From Boswellia sacra (taxonomy: Eukaryota; Streptophyta; Magnoliopsida; Sapindales; Burseraceae), in contig SNVD02014811.1 in NCBI GenBank assembly GCA_013180625.2, positions 30,546 through 94,545 on the forward strand: 64,000 nucleotides of DNA. The letters run 5' to 3'. The notes beneath the pieces are model-generated. The model was not told the origin of the DNA. It was given only the letters and a program-made list of their open reading frames with translations, and ran no database searches. The stretch's first letter is position 1. The number at the start of each line of letters is the position of its first letter. The position numbers and the translations under genes were made by a program. Positions 46,024 to 58,643 of this stretch are shown here, one piece after another.

Positions 46024-46640
46024 TGTGATGGGGCTTCCATCCCACTCCAAGCACTTGCAACCTCGGCATTGCTTTTCTCAAGCTCATTTTGGATGCTTGG
46101 AGGGCCATATGAGTCAAGTCACGTAGACAAGACCGGGAGAATGATAGAGTTGCCACCCAGGTAATTAACCATGGGAAAAATTGGACGGCGACTATGTGGG
46201 TGGGGTGTTTTTAGGCCGGGGGGGGGGGCGTGTGGGGCCATGGGGCCGCACCAAGATCGTCGCTTTGGGAGTTGCCACCTGGGTAATTTAACAATAGGAA
46301 AAACTTTTGAGTGATAGTAGTCTGATCCCTTGCTTTGAGTGATGGTAGTCTGATCCCTTGTTTTGAGTGATGGTAGTCTGATCCCTTGCTTTTGGACCTA
46401 AACTACCTCACCCTTTAGAGAGGGGTTCAAGAAACTAGGAACGGATGTTCAATCCGTCTAGACAAAATATGGCCTCCACTAGGGTCTACCAAGTCTATGG
46501 TTTTATATTGTTAGTTACTGTCTATTTTGTTCCTAATTTGTTTTGAATTCACACAACGAATTTTATCTTTTACTGCATGTGAGGTGAGACAATCACAGGT
46601 AAAAAGAATAGAGGATTAAGTACATTTGTAATCAAGCATG
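46024..46640 (-). repeat. Truncated 3' LTR of the second Tat element
   Basis: The left end matches 54,950 onward: GGGCTTCCATCCC, then GGCCATATGAGTCAAGTCAC, then a GTAATTAACCA part. It includes an internal 28-bp repeat x 3 (46,309-46,392, GAGTGATGGTAGTCTGATCC) not present in the other LTR, and a G-rich stretch at 46,220. Similarity fades after about 46,600, so some 1.2 kb of the U3 side and the polypurine tract are missing. Confidence 0.7.
46309..46392. repeat. 28-bp tandem repeat x 3 in Tat LTR remnant
   Basis: Copies begin at 46,309, 46,337 and 46,365. The other LTR has one copy-like segment (GATCCCTTGCTT, near 55,123). Confidence 0.88.
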
Positions 46641-47059
46641 TGAGATAATGTAGTCATTACTTTAACTACTTCCCTAATGTGGTAAAGTAAATTTGGAGAC
46701 AAAAGTAATTCAAAGTAGCTGCAATTAAAACACTCCTGATATTGCTTCGACGCTACACAAATGTGCCACAAATTTTGATCAAGGGTCCACCATTAGAAAA
46801 CGAGCCTTTTGCCAATCAATACGAATCCACTCGTCATCCAACCACCCATATGGTTGCACTCACATCTTAACAATGAATTTCCCACCAACAAAGTGAGCCT
46901 ATCTATCATCGATTTACTGCATGAGACTTGAATTCTGCATAGGGCATTAGTATGTAGACTTTGAAAATATAGACTTGTAGACTTAGAACTTGACATCGTC
47001 TGACCTCATTTTACGCTTTTTTTCTCATACAACCCTGACTCTCGTATTTTTGTTGTGGG

Positions 47060-49140
47060 AATGTTAACGGGGCTTGCCTATGGTATGATGAGATTACCAG
47101 CGAGATGGTTAGGGCATGAATTAGAGCAATGGGCTTTGAGGACTTCATCATGAGCCAACCAAGGGTGTAGTTTCATGGTGACATTCAGACTATCATGGTC
47201 CTGATTAGCAAGTGGATGGATAAGACCCACACATTCCATCTTCCCTTTGGTGAGATGACAATCAGGCCCTTGGACTTTACTGCCTTGATCGGTATAGTTT
47301 TCAAGGTTGACTGGATCATATTTGATCGTTGTCTGGTTCTTGTGAGGGATGATCTTCATGCAGGCATCATCATAGAGTTACTAGGCATCTTTCCTGGTAG
47401 TCAGGCTTCTAAGACCCTTATCTATGATTGGCTTGTGCACTACTGGAAAGGGCACAATGAGCTTTCTAAGGTTGAGGTCAATCAGTATGCAAGGGGCTTC
47501 AGATTTTATCTATTAAGCATCACTCTTTTGTGAATTCTTTGGGTACGAGTGAGGTGTATCTCCTCCCAAACTTACAAGATCTAGACTGAGTGAGTCCTTT
47601 AGATTGGGCTACACTGGCCTTTTCTCCTCTGTACCTTAGTTTGGACATCGCTTGCAGACAGACTCAGCACATTCTTGGCTTTAGCTGCATCCATGAGGTA
47701 TCTTTTGTCTCTCTTTCTTTGTAATTTTTCTTGAGTGTGACCATTAATTCTTGACTCTTGGCTTCACAGATGTGGACCTACGAGATGGGGTTGTTTTCAT
47801 CTCCTACTTTGAAGGTGCCTATTCTTAGATATCCGCACTACCGTACTTGGAATGGCAGGCGCTAGAGGAACAACATCTTCCATTCCTTGGTGCTTTATTC
47901 GGATTGGATGCACTGTCTCACTTGGGAGAAGGTAAGCCAGCTTCACCTAGTTGTTGGAAAAGATTTGAATAGGATTTTGAGAATTTGTTGACACTTCTTC
48001 TCTTTTTCTTGGGGGTGAACCAGGTGGGTTGGCCCAATGACGGGGTGAACCCTTGGTCTGCTTACATGTTTCTAATGAGTGAGCTATCTGACCATAGGAT
48101 ACTACTCTTCGAACTAGAGTCTGGGTCTTTCTACTTGGGTGAGCACGTTCGAGACTGGTGTGACGAACTAGATTGGCGTCACATTCCTCCTCCATTGATC
48201 GAGATGGTGAACACTCCTAGTATGTCTATAGAGCTAGCTGCCCAACTAGTTGTGGCCGAGTTTCTTCAGCAAGCTTCTTTTTTCACCTCTTACCATGACT
48301 TATCTAGAGTGGGTGGCCACAAATCTTTTACAATACAGGTGCAATTGCTTGATTGTGATCGCAATGCCTCATCTTCGTTCAGATACCACTTCTGCCACAT
48401 CTACTGGATAGCAGTTTCCACCTCAACGGTCTCCCAGTCCCCAGCCTTCAGTTAGTCAACATAAGAGGCTACGAGGCCTTTCTCCCTTCGGTACGGGCAG
48501 CAGTTCTACGATCAAGACTGTGAATGTTGTTCTTGGTGATCATCGACACCTTTCTGGTACTATTATTGCTACCATTGACTAAGTTGAATAGCTTTTATAG
48601 CATACCTTTAATATTGGTGATGGTGAGGAGGTCGTTTGTGATCCAGACTGGACCACCCATGTGAGTCTTTTCATTCTTCTTTTGTTCCATTTGACTTTTT
48701 ACCTGTGAACACATAAACTAACAAAATGCAAATGCAAGGTTCCTAGAGTTATTGCAGTGCAGTTGAGTGGATTGTGTGTCCAGCTTTAGCTTCTAGCCAT
48801 GGAGATCACACAAAATCGCCAAGTGAGTATGATTTCATATATGCATGCATTACTTCCCTAATGATCTTTATCTTGACTGATCATTCTTCATGTCATTCGC
48901 AGACGACTGTGATCGATTATGAGAGGGACATGGCATTTTTACAACAAAGATTGCATGAGGCTGAGATAGCTAGAATGCAGTAGCATGACACGATCATGGA
49001 GCAGTATTTGACCATTCATCAATAGCAGGAGAGGATCATCGATCTGGAGGGGAGGATCATGTAGCAGGATGTTGAGCTTATTGCTTTTCGGTAAGGTCAA
49101 TCAGGAGATGATGGAGGTGATGACCAGTAGGGTCATCAGG
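47060..49140 (+). pseudogene. Antisense ORF of Tat element: plant mobile domain protein, decayed
   Basis: The plus strand encodes a plant mobile domain (the PMD found in MAIL/MAIN-type proteins and phosphatase 7 long forms). Visible are RAMGFEDFIMSQPRV, then WMDKTHTFHLPFGEMTIRP (47,211-47,267), GRCL-like and LVHYWKGHNEL parts, and, after a frame change near 47,530, LPNLQDLD and PLDWATLAFSPLYLSLDIAC (47,600-47,660). An intron-like GT...CAG span covers about 47,699-47,769 before MWTYEMG. Later parts hold GWPNDGVNPWSAYMFLM and a coiled end with YERDMAFLQQRLHEAEIARM. Several stops break it. It is transcribed, if at all, opposite to the retroelement. Whether it came from a host gene cannot be told here. 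Confidence 0.7.
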
Positions 49141-49619
49141 TAGCTTTTTAGGATTTTGATTTGTTTTTTAGGATTTTTGGATTGCATTTTGGGATTTTTA
49201 TGGTGGGATGTTTATAATCACTGTTTGCTTTCATTTATGGTAATTTTGATTCTATTGACACATGTATGATACATAGATCTTCCTTCTTTAGCAAATTCTT
49301 TTTTCTTTTTTTCTTTTTTCAATTTGTTGCACATTTCATGCAACTATATGCCATTTTTACACGCATGGTTACAAAACCCCAACCATGGGATGCCCTACAC
49401 TTGATTCCCTACACTTGATTTTTCTCCTTTCTGGACAATTTTTTTTTTTTGTTAAGTGCACACCACAATTAACTGGCTTTTGCCAGTTTTTACTGTTGTA
49501 CGCAGGTAAGCCTACCTTACCCCAGTTTGTAGATCTATAAATTCACATTCAACCTTCTTTCTCCCTCATTCTCTCCAAACATGTTTGAAACAAGCTGGAA
49601 GGCTCTCCAAACCACTCTA

Positions 49620-50835
49620 AAGTCCTAGAGGATCAATAATGACTTCTTCTCGAGCCAAGTGGGCTTTTGAGGTTGAAATTCTTTCACCAGGTAAAACTTG
49701 ATACCCATTTTCTCAATGCCGCATCTTCTTTTTAGAGCACTCGTGATTACACCTTTCGTTTCAATTACCAAGAATTGTGTCCACTATACGAAGAGTTTAG
49801 TGCTATATTAAGAGTCCATTCTATTAGCAATAAAGACATCATTTGGCCCCTTGATCACCACCTTTTGTAAGAGACATTGCCCATTTCTTCCACTTTCCTA
49901 AAGCTATAATGGGTACTTATGTCACCAATGTCAAGGTAGATCTGCCTTCTCTTATTTCCCTCATCACTATCGCCAACAGAGGCTCTCTCTCTAAGCTTTA
50001 CCTTTTATAGTTTTGTCTACTTGCACTGTTTCTGTTAGTCATAGAAGATGGTTTAGAAGACTTGTACCTGGTGGCTCTCATCTCTTAGATAAATACTAGT
50101 ATGACATTGGTGCCATTGATCTTAGCTGAGACCTTACATGGGTTAGATCATTTTCGGTTTGGACAAAGTCAAGCTTTTTCGGGCAACTCTATGCTACTCC
50201 AAGTATTTTCTTTTCAGTTTCTCTTCTTTAGAGCAAATTCATCTGCTATACTAGTTTATGCCATATGGTTCAAACTCTGCTTTTGACATGAAGAATTTCC
50301 TTTCTCTTCTTCATATTTGGCTGCATGAAAAATTGGCCATTCTAGCCCCTTTTGAGGCTAATTGGGCATGGTATTGGCCAAGAAACCATTAGGCTAGAAG
50401 GCTTCATAGATGAGAATTGTGGATTAATTGGCTTCATTTTGTTTCCAACACCATGATCCATTGGACTTGTCCTTGGTGGCATCTACAAAATGTGACCATC
50501 AAAACCTACACCACATATGTTCCTTTTATGGGCTTGACTCACAGCTCCTTTTATGCCCTTTCCCGCTTGTGTCATCAAATGGCTTCAAACAAAGAATTGT
50601 GACTAGGGTGCCCACATTCGGTCCAAGACCATTGATAGCACGCTTTCTCTCTATTGTGAGACTTGGCGAAAGTGTACCATTGAATGGGACCTGCCTACTT
50701 CTGGCGACATTACCACTGACAATCAATACAAGGCATGGGTTATTTCTCATATTGCTTATTATAGTTCTCATTAGCATGATTCACATGGTTTTGCAAAATT
50801 CAACAGCAAGTAATCAGGGACCTGATGCATTTTAA
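49620..50835 (+). pseudogene. Second antisense ORF remnant of Tat element, unknown domain
   Basis: Beginning near MTSSRAKWAFEVE (49,639), broken plus-strand frames run through SMTLVPLILAETLHGLDHFR (50,098-50,157), then ASFCFQHHDPLDLS, and later STLSLYCETWRKCTIEWDLP (about 50,634-50,693). Codon use and the spacing of recognisable blocks suggest a once-coding antisense ORF. I do not recognise the family with confidence; it resembles domains of unknown function common in plant Tat elements. Confidence 0.4.
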
Positions 50836-51109
50836 ATTTCTATCTCTTTATGTTAAAGGCCTCTTTTGTAATGGATTGAAAGCATAATAAAATCTAGTTT
50901 CATAACATGTTCCTTTCCAACAAATTCATCATTTTATTAATCAAGGCATATCTATTAAGAACATGATGTGTACATGTAACAACTCTTGTCACTAACCAGC
51001 CCTTTTATGGGTTTTCTGGTTATTTATTTTTCCTTTTTGTGTTTGTCAATGTTTGTCACTCTTTTCCTCACAATATTTGCCTCTCTGTCTCTTTCTCACA
51101 CGAAGCATT

Positions 51110-51775
51110 TCTTGAGCTTGTCCATGTTGATAGGTTCTTAGAACTCGTTGGCATCCATGTCTGCTATCTTCACTGCCTCATTTGATAACACCTTCTGTAC
51201 TAGGTAAGGACCCTCCCAATTTGGTCTACATTTCCCTTTTATATCAAAGGCTACTACTCTAGCTTGTTTCAATGTTAGGTCTCCTTCATGAAATCTCTTC
51301 TGCTTTACCTTTTTATTAAAGGTTCGCGCCATTCTTTTCTGATAAAGCTGCATGCGATACAAGGTATTCATCCGTTTTTCATCCACCAATGCTAACCGCT
51401 CACACCTACTTCTAACCCATTGGTCTTCTAGAATCCCATCTTCAATTAGGACATGTAATGAACAAATTTCTAGCTTGATCGGCAGCATGGCTTCCTTGCC
51501 ATATACTAGTCAGAATGGCGTGACCTTTGTCAAACTCTTGGCTATCATTCGATATGCCCAAAGCATCATTATTTTTTAGCCTAATCCTTTTCAGTTTTTA
51601 TCATTTTGGCTACCATTTTCTTCACATTATTATTGGCTACTTTTACTGCAGCATTGGCTTGTGGCCTATACAACGAAGATTTATGATGCTCGATTTTGTG
51701 TCTATGGAGCAAACTCCTTATTTTTGCCGAAAATTGAACACCATTATCTGTGACCATATGATGTAGAACCCAAAT
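51110..51775 (-). pseudogene. End of Tat integrase
   Basis: On the minus strand the integrase core retains MVTDNGVQFSAKIRSL (D of the DDE set, near 51,750) and KIEHHKSSLYRPQANAAVK (about 51,640-51,700). The expected catalytic Glu position reads VK instead of VE. After two stops the C-terminal part continues as MLPIKLEICSLHV to NWEGPYLVQKVLSNEAVKIA and ends at 51,138. The N-terminal zinc finger, reverse transcriptase and RNase H are absent upstream. The product would have inserted the DNA copy into the host genome. Confidence 0.82.
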
Positions 51776-52017
51776 CTACATATAATGTTTCTTTTGATAA
51801 ATCTTGTGATTGTGGCTATTAGAAGCTACTAGCTTTTTTTCAACAATGATGTCAATGCCCATGTGTCAAAAGGCCAAGATATCCTTCCTCATTTAGTGGC
51901 GTGTATTCGCTCTAACTCCCTGTGTTACTAAGTAGCATGTAGTCATCTTCATACTCTCTTATATGGATTGGCATATACTTATCCTCATTGTTGAGTAAGA
52001 AGTATTCGTTCGAGTCC

Positions 52018-52395
52018 TCCTCTTCATTAGGTGGCCTGTACCTACTTTGGACTTTTTCTTGACTCCCTTGGTAAGTATTTAGGTACCTCTACTCATTCTG
52101 TAGGTGCCTTTCTTCTGACCCAATCTTCTTCACTTTGCTCATCTCTCCCTCGGGCCTAGGGCACTGCTTGACTCCTTTTCTTGATATCCATTTGTTTTTA
52201 AAAGTGTCTTCCTCTTCATTAAATGCCCGTACCTGCCTTGGACTTTTTCTGGACTCCCTTGGTAAGTACTTGGGTACCTCTACTCATTCTATAAGTCCCT
52301 TTCTTCTGACTCAATCTTCTTCACTTTGCTCTTCTCTCCCTCAGGCCTCGGGCACTGCTTGACTCCTTTTCTTAATATGCATTTGTTTTTGAAAG
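52018..52395. repeat. 192-bp tandem duplication in the pol deletion region
   Basis: CCTCTACTCATTCT recurs 192 bp apart (52,086 and 52,278), as do GGACTTTTTCT(T/G)GACTCCC and GGGCACTGCTTGACTCC. Two copies lie between the gag and integrase remnants. Confidence 0.85.
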
Positions 52396-52559
52396 CTGTA
52401 ACATTTTTCCTTTTCTCTTTCTTTTCACAACATTGCTCACTTATCCAAATCTATCTTTCCTTGAAGGCATTTAGAGCTCTAGGTCTATCTTTTATCTTCT
52501 AAGATGTTGCTTTCTTCTAGCCTTCAGCCGGGCGACCTAGGAACTTCTTAAACAATCCA

Positions 52560-53945
52560 TCCCATTCTTTCTTCACTTTGTCCTCTCTATCTTCTTTAAA
52601 AAATGTTAAAATTTTTGTTTTAGTGGCCTTAGAGTTGATAATGTTTACGTGTGGCAGCATCACATTTTTGTAGTTAGGCAACGATTTGTTGCAAGTGTTA
52701 AGTTGCTGATTACCAAGATCTAGTATTCAGCCATTGCTAATCATATCTTGTATGTCGTGTTGAAGACGAGTATCATTTTCAGTAAGATGGCCGGTGGTTT
52801 GATAGAAGTGACAGTATTCATTGAACTTGTGATTAGGTGGCAAAAGACCTTATTGATCTTTCTTTGGTAGTGGTAGTCGCTCAGATCGTGCACATAACTT
52901 CTAAAAAACCTTGGACAGTGCTTGCCCTAGCTTCCTAAACTTTCTTTGTAGTCGGACAATATTCACCTCGACACTTTTGGATGTTGAACCTCCTCCTCCT
53001 CCTCTACTGCCTCCTTAGTTGAAGTTCCTTCTTGGAAAGTTCTTCTTTTGTTCAGCCTCTGATCCTCAATCTGGATGCTAGAATCACACAAATCCTTGAA
53101 AGTTGTAAATGGTAACCTAGCCAGACGACCTCGAATTGGGGCAAGAGCTCCCTTCACCAGTATTCTCAATTCATCCTTCTCTAAAGGCCTCAAAACCATA
53201 TGTGCAACTGTTGATCTCCATCAGACCAGACACTCCAAAAATGCTTTACCTTGCTTCTAGCGAGTTGTCTCTAGATCCCGTAATGTCACACCTATTTGGG
53301 TGTTGTAAGAGTACTAATTAATGAACCTTTCAAACAACTCCATCCAGTCTTTTTTTACTTTATGTTCTTGTTCAAGGTACCACTACGATGCTTACCTCTC
53401 TAACAAGTGAATGAAGAATTTCAAAGTCAATTCCCTTGGTAGCATGCCCATCACAGCAGAATAATGTCAAAGGTGATACTTCAGATTCCCATTCCCTGTG
53501 AACTTTACTAAGTTCGGCATCTTGAACTTTGAAGACAGACCTTAATCTGCATATCTGAAAGGTCCTCTATTTTCTCTAGGCCTTTCTTTTTCATCATTCC
53601 TGAAGTTTCTCTAGGTCTCTCTTCATGGCTTCTATCTACTTGACCTCTTTGGCCGTGAGATATTCCTCCTTATTATGGAATCCCTCCTCATGATTCTTAT
53701 TTCCCTGATCTCTATTACCATTATTGTCATGGTTTTTGTCGTTCAACCTAGATGGCAGATCTTTGCTAGATCCTTCACCATTAACCCCCGATATCGGCCC
53801 TATGCTTGGTGGTAATCTAATAGCTATCAGCTTCATCATTTCTACCATTTGTTGCCTCATGGCATCCGTGTCAGCCCTCAATTAATCCATACCACTCAAA
53901 CGGTCTTGTTCTACCATCCTTGCTATGATCTCTTCTCTTTTTGAC
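52560..53945 (-). pseudogene. Degenerate Tat gag (minus strand)
   Basis: On the minus strand it begins near 53,945-53,881 with MVEQDRLSGMD and then RADTDAMRQQMVEMMKLIA, like the inner Tat element's gag. The capsid core has frame breaks and stops; recognisable are SLVREV-type fragments, PLEKDELRILVKGALAPIR (near 53,140-53,190) and TTFKDLCDSSIQIEDQRL. The knuckle region reads NEYCHFYQTTGHLTEN (near 52,790-52,830), where the last expected Cys is missing. A linker with KKEWDGLFKKFLG lies near 52,540-52,590. Confidence 0.78.
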
Positions 53946-54928
53946 TCTGCTGTGTCCTTTATGTCCATAGTTTCAACCCTGCACAAACGACCTTGCTATC
54001 TGACCGAAGCTATGATGACTACAAACACAAGGGGTCAACATGACGCATGGATGTATATATGCATGAATGCAGTGCTTATACACAACACAGTCAGAGTATA
54101 GTTAGCCTTTCTTCCATGAAACGATGAAGTTATCTTCCTAGCATTTTTGGCTTTGGCTCCCCACCAGCTGGGGATAGGGTGCCGACAGACACTCTCTCAA
54201 GACTTGATCCTTTCTTGTGAGTCCACATGATTTTGAAGATCCCGTACTTAACTACTATTTGATTGTTTAGGAACCACAACTGTAATATGTGCGTGCCAAT
54301 TTCTAGACATGCATATATCGCAAATCATGGTGGGTAATTACAAGATAATCCAATAGTGGTCACCTATGGTCTTGAGTTATACAAACCTCTTTTAAATGGG
54401 TGTAGATGTCATGTAACCAAGTCTGATACCTTAACTACTATGACAATGGTTTGACATCAACTAGGTATCATCCAGTCAACAATGAAACATAATAAAAAAT
54501 TCATGGTATCTATGTGATTGGTTATAGAAGGCTTTCACTCCTCTACAAGAGGTTTGTAGTTTTCATATGTCTCAAAGGATTCATGCAAACAATAAGAGAT
54601 TCTAAGGTAATCCTAGGGATAGTAGCTAAGTTTATCTAGCATGGGCTTTAGTCTTGTGTTCAATGGTCAAAGGTCCCTTCAAGCGAAAGGTACCCTCGAA
54701 TGGAAGGTAGCCCCTTTTTATAACAGCTTAATGGTGCGTGCTCATAGTAGTGATTATCAGTGATATGAGTCCCAAGGCTCGTGTGGAACACAAGAAATCT
54801 CCATACCAAAGCTACCGATCGAATAAAAGGCAGTTGTGCAGTGTGTAAAAGTGTAATGATGCATTAAGATGACATAAATGACAAAGAATAGAAGAACTCA
54901 GTATTCCTTATTGGAATCAACTACTCTA

Positions 54929-54949
54929 GGTCCCCAGTGGAATTGCCAC
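54929..54949 (-). promoter_or_regulatory. Primer-binding-like site of second Tat element
   Basis: The minus strand reads GTGGCAATTCCACTGGGGA directly after the 5' LTR end. It corresponds to 3677-3696 in the other Tat element. Confidence 0.65.
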
Positions 54950-56764
54950 TGTGAGCGGGCTTCCATCCCGTTGCAAGTGCTTGCGACCTCGGTCCCTCTT
55001 TTCTTAAGCTCCTTGCAAATACTTGGAGGCCATATGAGTCAAGTCACAAAGACAAGACCTAGATAATTATGGAGTTACCACCTAGTTAATTAACCACGAG
55101 AAAAATTAGATGATGGCAACTGATCCCTTGCTTCTCTAGACCTAACTACCCATCACTCCTTTAGAGATGAGTTTAAGAAGTGAGGTACGAGTCATGCCCG
55201 AATGTCTACCTGGCCTCTTCTAAGGGTCTACTGAGTTTAAGAATTGCTTTTATCTTTTTTTATTTTTTTGGTTACATTAGAGGTGAGAACAGTTTATATA
55301 CATTTATAGAAAGAGGGAGGAGAATTGATTACATTTCCGTCAAATATAGGGGAAGGGATTGAGGATTATAATATTCTCTCATAATAATAGATTAATTTTA
55401 ACAATTGTAAACTGAAAGGAGTTCTAGGCTTGGTCTTTCGTCATCAAATAAGAGCATTAATAATAATAGGCATGATTAAAAATAAATATTAATCTAAATG
55501 CACGATTTCTAATCACCATATATCATTAATTTAACTGCATAAGGCATGTATAATTATCAAATAATTAACCACTAACAACTAATCATCTATTAATCATGCA
55601 TAAATAATCACTAATTAACTACAAATTAACATCTATTCACTATTAAATTAACTAAACTAAATATGGAAATTAACTACTAAACTAGTCCTAAACTAAGCAT
55701 GACAATTGACCACTAAATTAACTAAACTAATCCTAAACTAAATATGGCAATTAACTACTAAATTAACTAAACTATGCATGGTAGTTAACTACTAAATTAA
55801 CTAAACTAATCTTAAACTAAACATGGCAATTGACTACTAATTAACCAAACTAACCCTAAACTAAACATGATAATTAACTACTAATTAACTAAACTAATCC
55901 TAAACTAAACATGGCATAATCATTTCTAATTATACCTAAACATGACAAATTAAACTAAACAACATATTCAAACTAAAGAGGAGGCCTTCAGGAAACTTAC
56001 CAAACTTTGAATTTAATCGGAAGCTAAATCTTTGACTAGCGCTGACACTCCAGAATTTCTCAGAGGACGTTTAGAACACCGGAAAGTACTAAGAAACTAT
56101 TAAACTGAAGAGGGTTTTTGAAATTAATCAAAATCCATCAAAACTGTGTTCTTAAGCTATTTCCAGCCCAAAACCCTAGATGCCTAGAACTGAGAGCTGG
56201 GTGCCCTTATATAGGGCCCTGACCCTTAAAAAAATAAGCTCTTTCCCCAATGTGGGACTATAGACCAAAGGCGTACACCATAGATAAAGGCATAGGTCCC
56301 TAGGTATGGGCCTGAATAGGGTTTCTAGATGCTTCTAAGGCACAAGACTTAAGGCCGCATGCCTTAGATGCCAAGGGAGCTCGTGCACCACCTATAGTAT
56401 CTAAAGACACTCGTGCGTTGCCTATATAAGGGTGCTCATGCGCTGCCCGTAACATCTATAGGCGCTCGTGCGCCATTTGCACTTAAAGGCATATGCCTTT
56501 ACCCTAAAGGTGTTAGCCTTAGACAATAGGCATTGACCCCATTTGTTTCTGCACTGATCATGCACCGATTATTGGTCATGCTTCCTAAGATTAGAACTAT
56601 TCCCCACTAGTGCCACACTGGTCCTGAACCTTTTTGGCTATTTTCTACCCTATCTTGGTGTTAATTCTCGGCATCCTTGTTAGTCTTAGAGAAGACTCCT
56701 AATAACCATCTCTGATTATTATCACTGGGTCTCTAAAATCATAAGCAAAATTTTAGTGCTTACA
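54950..56764 (-). repeat. 5' LTR of second Tat element
   Basis: Minus-strand sense, 1815 bp, starting TGTAAGCACTAAAATTTTGC and ending CTCACA. A good TATA box, CCCTATATAAGGG, lies at about 56,208-56,220. Downstream is an array of about 60-bp units (55,650-55,920) built on AACTAAACTAATCCTAAACT. The termini are the standard TG...CA. Confidence 0.85.
55650..55920. repeat. About 60-bp tandem repeats x 5-6 within the Tat LTR
   Basis: Units combine ACTACTAAATTAACTAAAC, TAATCCTAAACTAAA and CATGGCAATTGAC. Only the full 5' LTR has them here, because the other LTR is truncated. Confidence 0.78.
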
Positions 56765-56871
56765 CTATGTCTAATCATTTCAGCTGGTAATGAGGAAAAA
56801 AAATCATAACAACGAAACGAGTATTCCAAGTTTGTCTATTTAGGTTTTTTTTTAACCCTAATTACCAACTT

Positions 56872-56960
56872 AATTTTAGGACAAAATTGTCACAAAATGA
56901 AAAAAAATGGAAATGGGGGCTAATGAGTATAAAATTGGGGGACGAATAGAACTACTCTTT
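56872..56960. repeat. Right end of the TIR element split by the Tat insertion
   Basis: The inverted partner of 45,416-45,500, ending GAACTACTCTTT. Without the Tat insert the element is about 800 bp and holds no gene. Confidence 0.65.
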
Positions 56961-58614
56961 TACTAATTATGTCACTAAAAGTACAGTATTGGCATAACCA
57001 ATTAAAAAATTGATAGCACATAAATCATATGGGCACAAACAATAAAGACTACAATAATTCAACTTATAATTAGATAAGTAAAAAAATTTAATTTTAAATT
57101 TACTCTACTAAAAGATTGGAGTTGAACTCCATAATTGCATGCTATCAAGGATATTTGTCAAATATAAAATTTGGTATGCGACACATTGATTTCTTTACTT
57201 AATAATCCTTTGTACCACATTGTTAATTAAATTGATATGTCAACTGTCCAATCAATTCAACTATATCTTCTTCCTTTACACTACTAGTTTTCTCTAATGG
57301 TCATTTGTAATATTCACAATATGTTGACACACTCTAGTAAGAGAATTCTACGATCAAGGAACTAGGATCCTCCCTGATATGAGCTTTACCTTAGCTTTTG
57401 AAAATCTTATACCATGTGGATTTTATTAATTATGGGTGGTTGATACCTATTACATTTTTTCCCCTCTCTCATGTATTTTGTATCAGCCACCAATCATATG
57501 CGTGCATTTGTTAAGGTGAAGCTCAGATCAAGAGAGGATCTTGGTTCATGATGAAGTACCTTGTGTCGTTAATCTATAAATTTCATTATTTATATTCTCA
57601 CTAAGTCATTAAGAAATACTACCTCAAAATTAAGTTTCACCCATTAGTAAATTAAATGGTATGATATTTGCTAACATGAAATTTATAAGTAACTCAATAT
57701 TAATAAAGTAAAATTAATGCATATGAGATTTAATCAGTATGAAAGTTATTTGTAGGTTAATTAAATTTACTGTGAGATCTACTAGAAATTCAGTGAGCAT
57801 TGTTATACACTGTGATACTATTTTGCAAATTTTGATAATGTTGTTATGAGCTATATAACATAACATTGTTATGACACTCAACATAGGAGAAATTTCTGGA
57901 TATATTATTCAATTTACAATAGCACGTACTTCATAATAGAAGTACTCTATGATGAAAGTACTCCACTAGGGAAATAATCCACACATTACGCAATCTAAAA
58001 TAGCCTTTATATAGGCATTACATTAAACCACTTAACCATGTAAGGAGGACCACTATTAACCATTACTAATTTGAGAGATCGTATAGCCCCACTAATCCCT
58101 AATTTGTAATGACCATTTCAACAGTAATTGCAACAACCACCCACTTCCTATAGAATAGGTCTAAAATTATCATAATATTCCCTTTCTTAAACTAAACATT
58201 TCCAAATATTATGTTTAACAAATATATTTACAATCTCCCTCAAATTGGATCCCGATTGCTTGAACTAAAGTTCCTAAATAATCTTTTGTCATATAAAGCC
58301 AAACAAAATTGATTTTTTCTTTCATTTTTTAGAACAGATCGTAGTTAGCTTTAACCATGCAAATGCCGTAGAATCTTCTTTGCAACAAACTCAACTTTAT
58401 CAAAATTGTTTAAGTCAACTTTTCCATGCAAAAACACGAGTCCTTCTTGAGTATTCCCAACCAACTCCCAAGTCTTTTTTCTCATTGTAGCGTGTAATGC
58501 CCACTTTCACGATTATTTATTGCATCTGCAAAAGACCTTGGCTCAAGTTCAACCCATATTTAATCTGCATAACCACATCTTTGAAGAGAACACATCTTCT
58601 TCCTTGATCTATAC
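56961..58614. other. Intergenic stretch before the Athila element
   Basis: No gene is supported. The part from about 57,840 to 58,240 ends in ACAATCTCCCTCAAATT, which resembles a polypurine tract on the minus strand next to an LTR. I could not confirm it. The following 370 bp have broken minus-strand frames without a recognisable domain. Confidence 0.45.
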
Positions 58615-58643
58615 TGATAGGTGTCTGTTTATGTATTACTTTC

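Larger units (their letters stand above)
46024..56764 (-). mobile_element. Tat-lineage Ty3/gypsy element with antisense ORFs, defective
   Basis: This minus-strand element of 10.7 kb is bounded by TGTGATGGGGCTTCC on the left and GTGCTTACA on the right. The target duplication is CTATG (46,019-46,023; 56,765-56,769). In its own direction it has a full 5' LTR (54,950-56,764), primer-like site, broken gag, a pol reduced to the end of integrase, two plus-strand antisense ORF regions, and a shortened 3' LTR. Antisense ORFs between integrase and the 3' LTR are known for the Tat/Ogre lineage. It lies inside an older TIR element. Confidence 0.87.

Noticed and set aside
57840..58240. Possible minus-strand copia LTR with adjacent polypurine tract
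   Set aside because: No partner LTR, primer site or coding domain could be found in the window.
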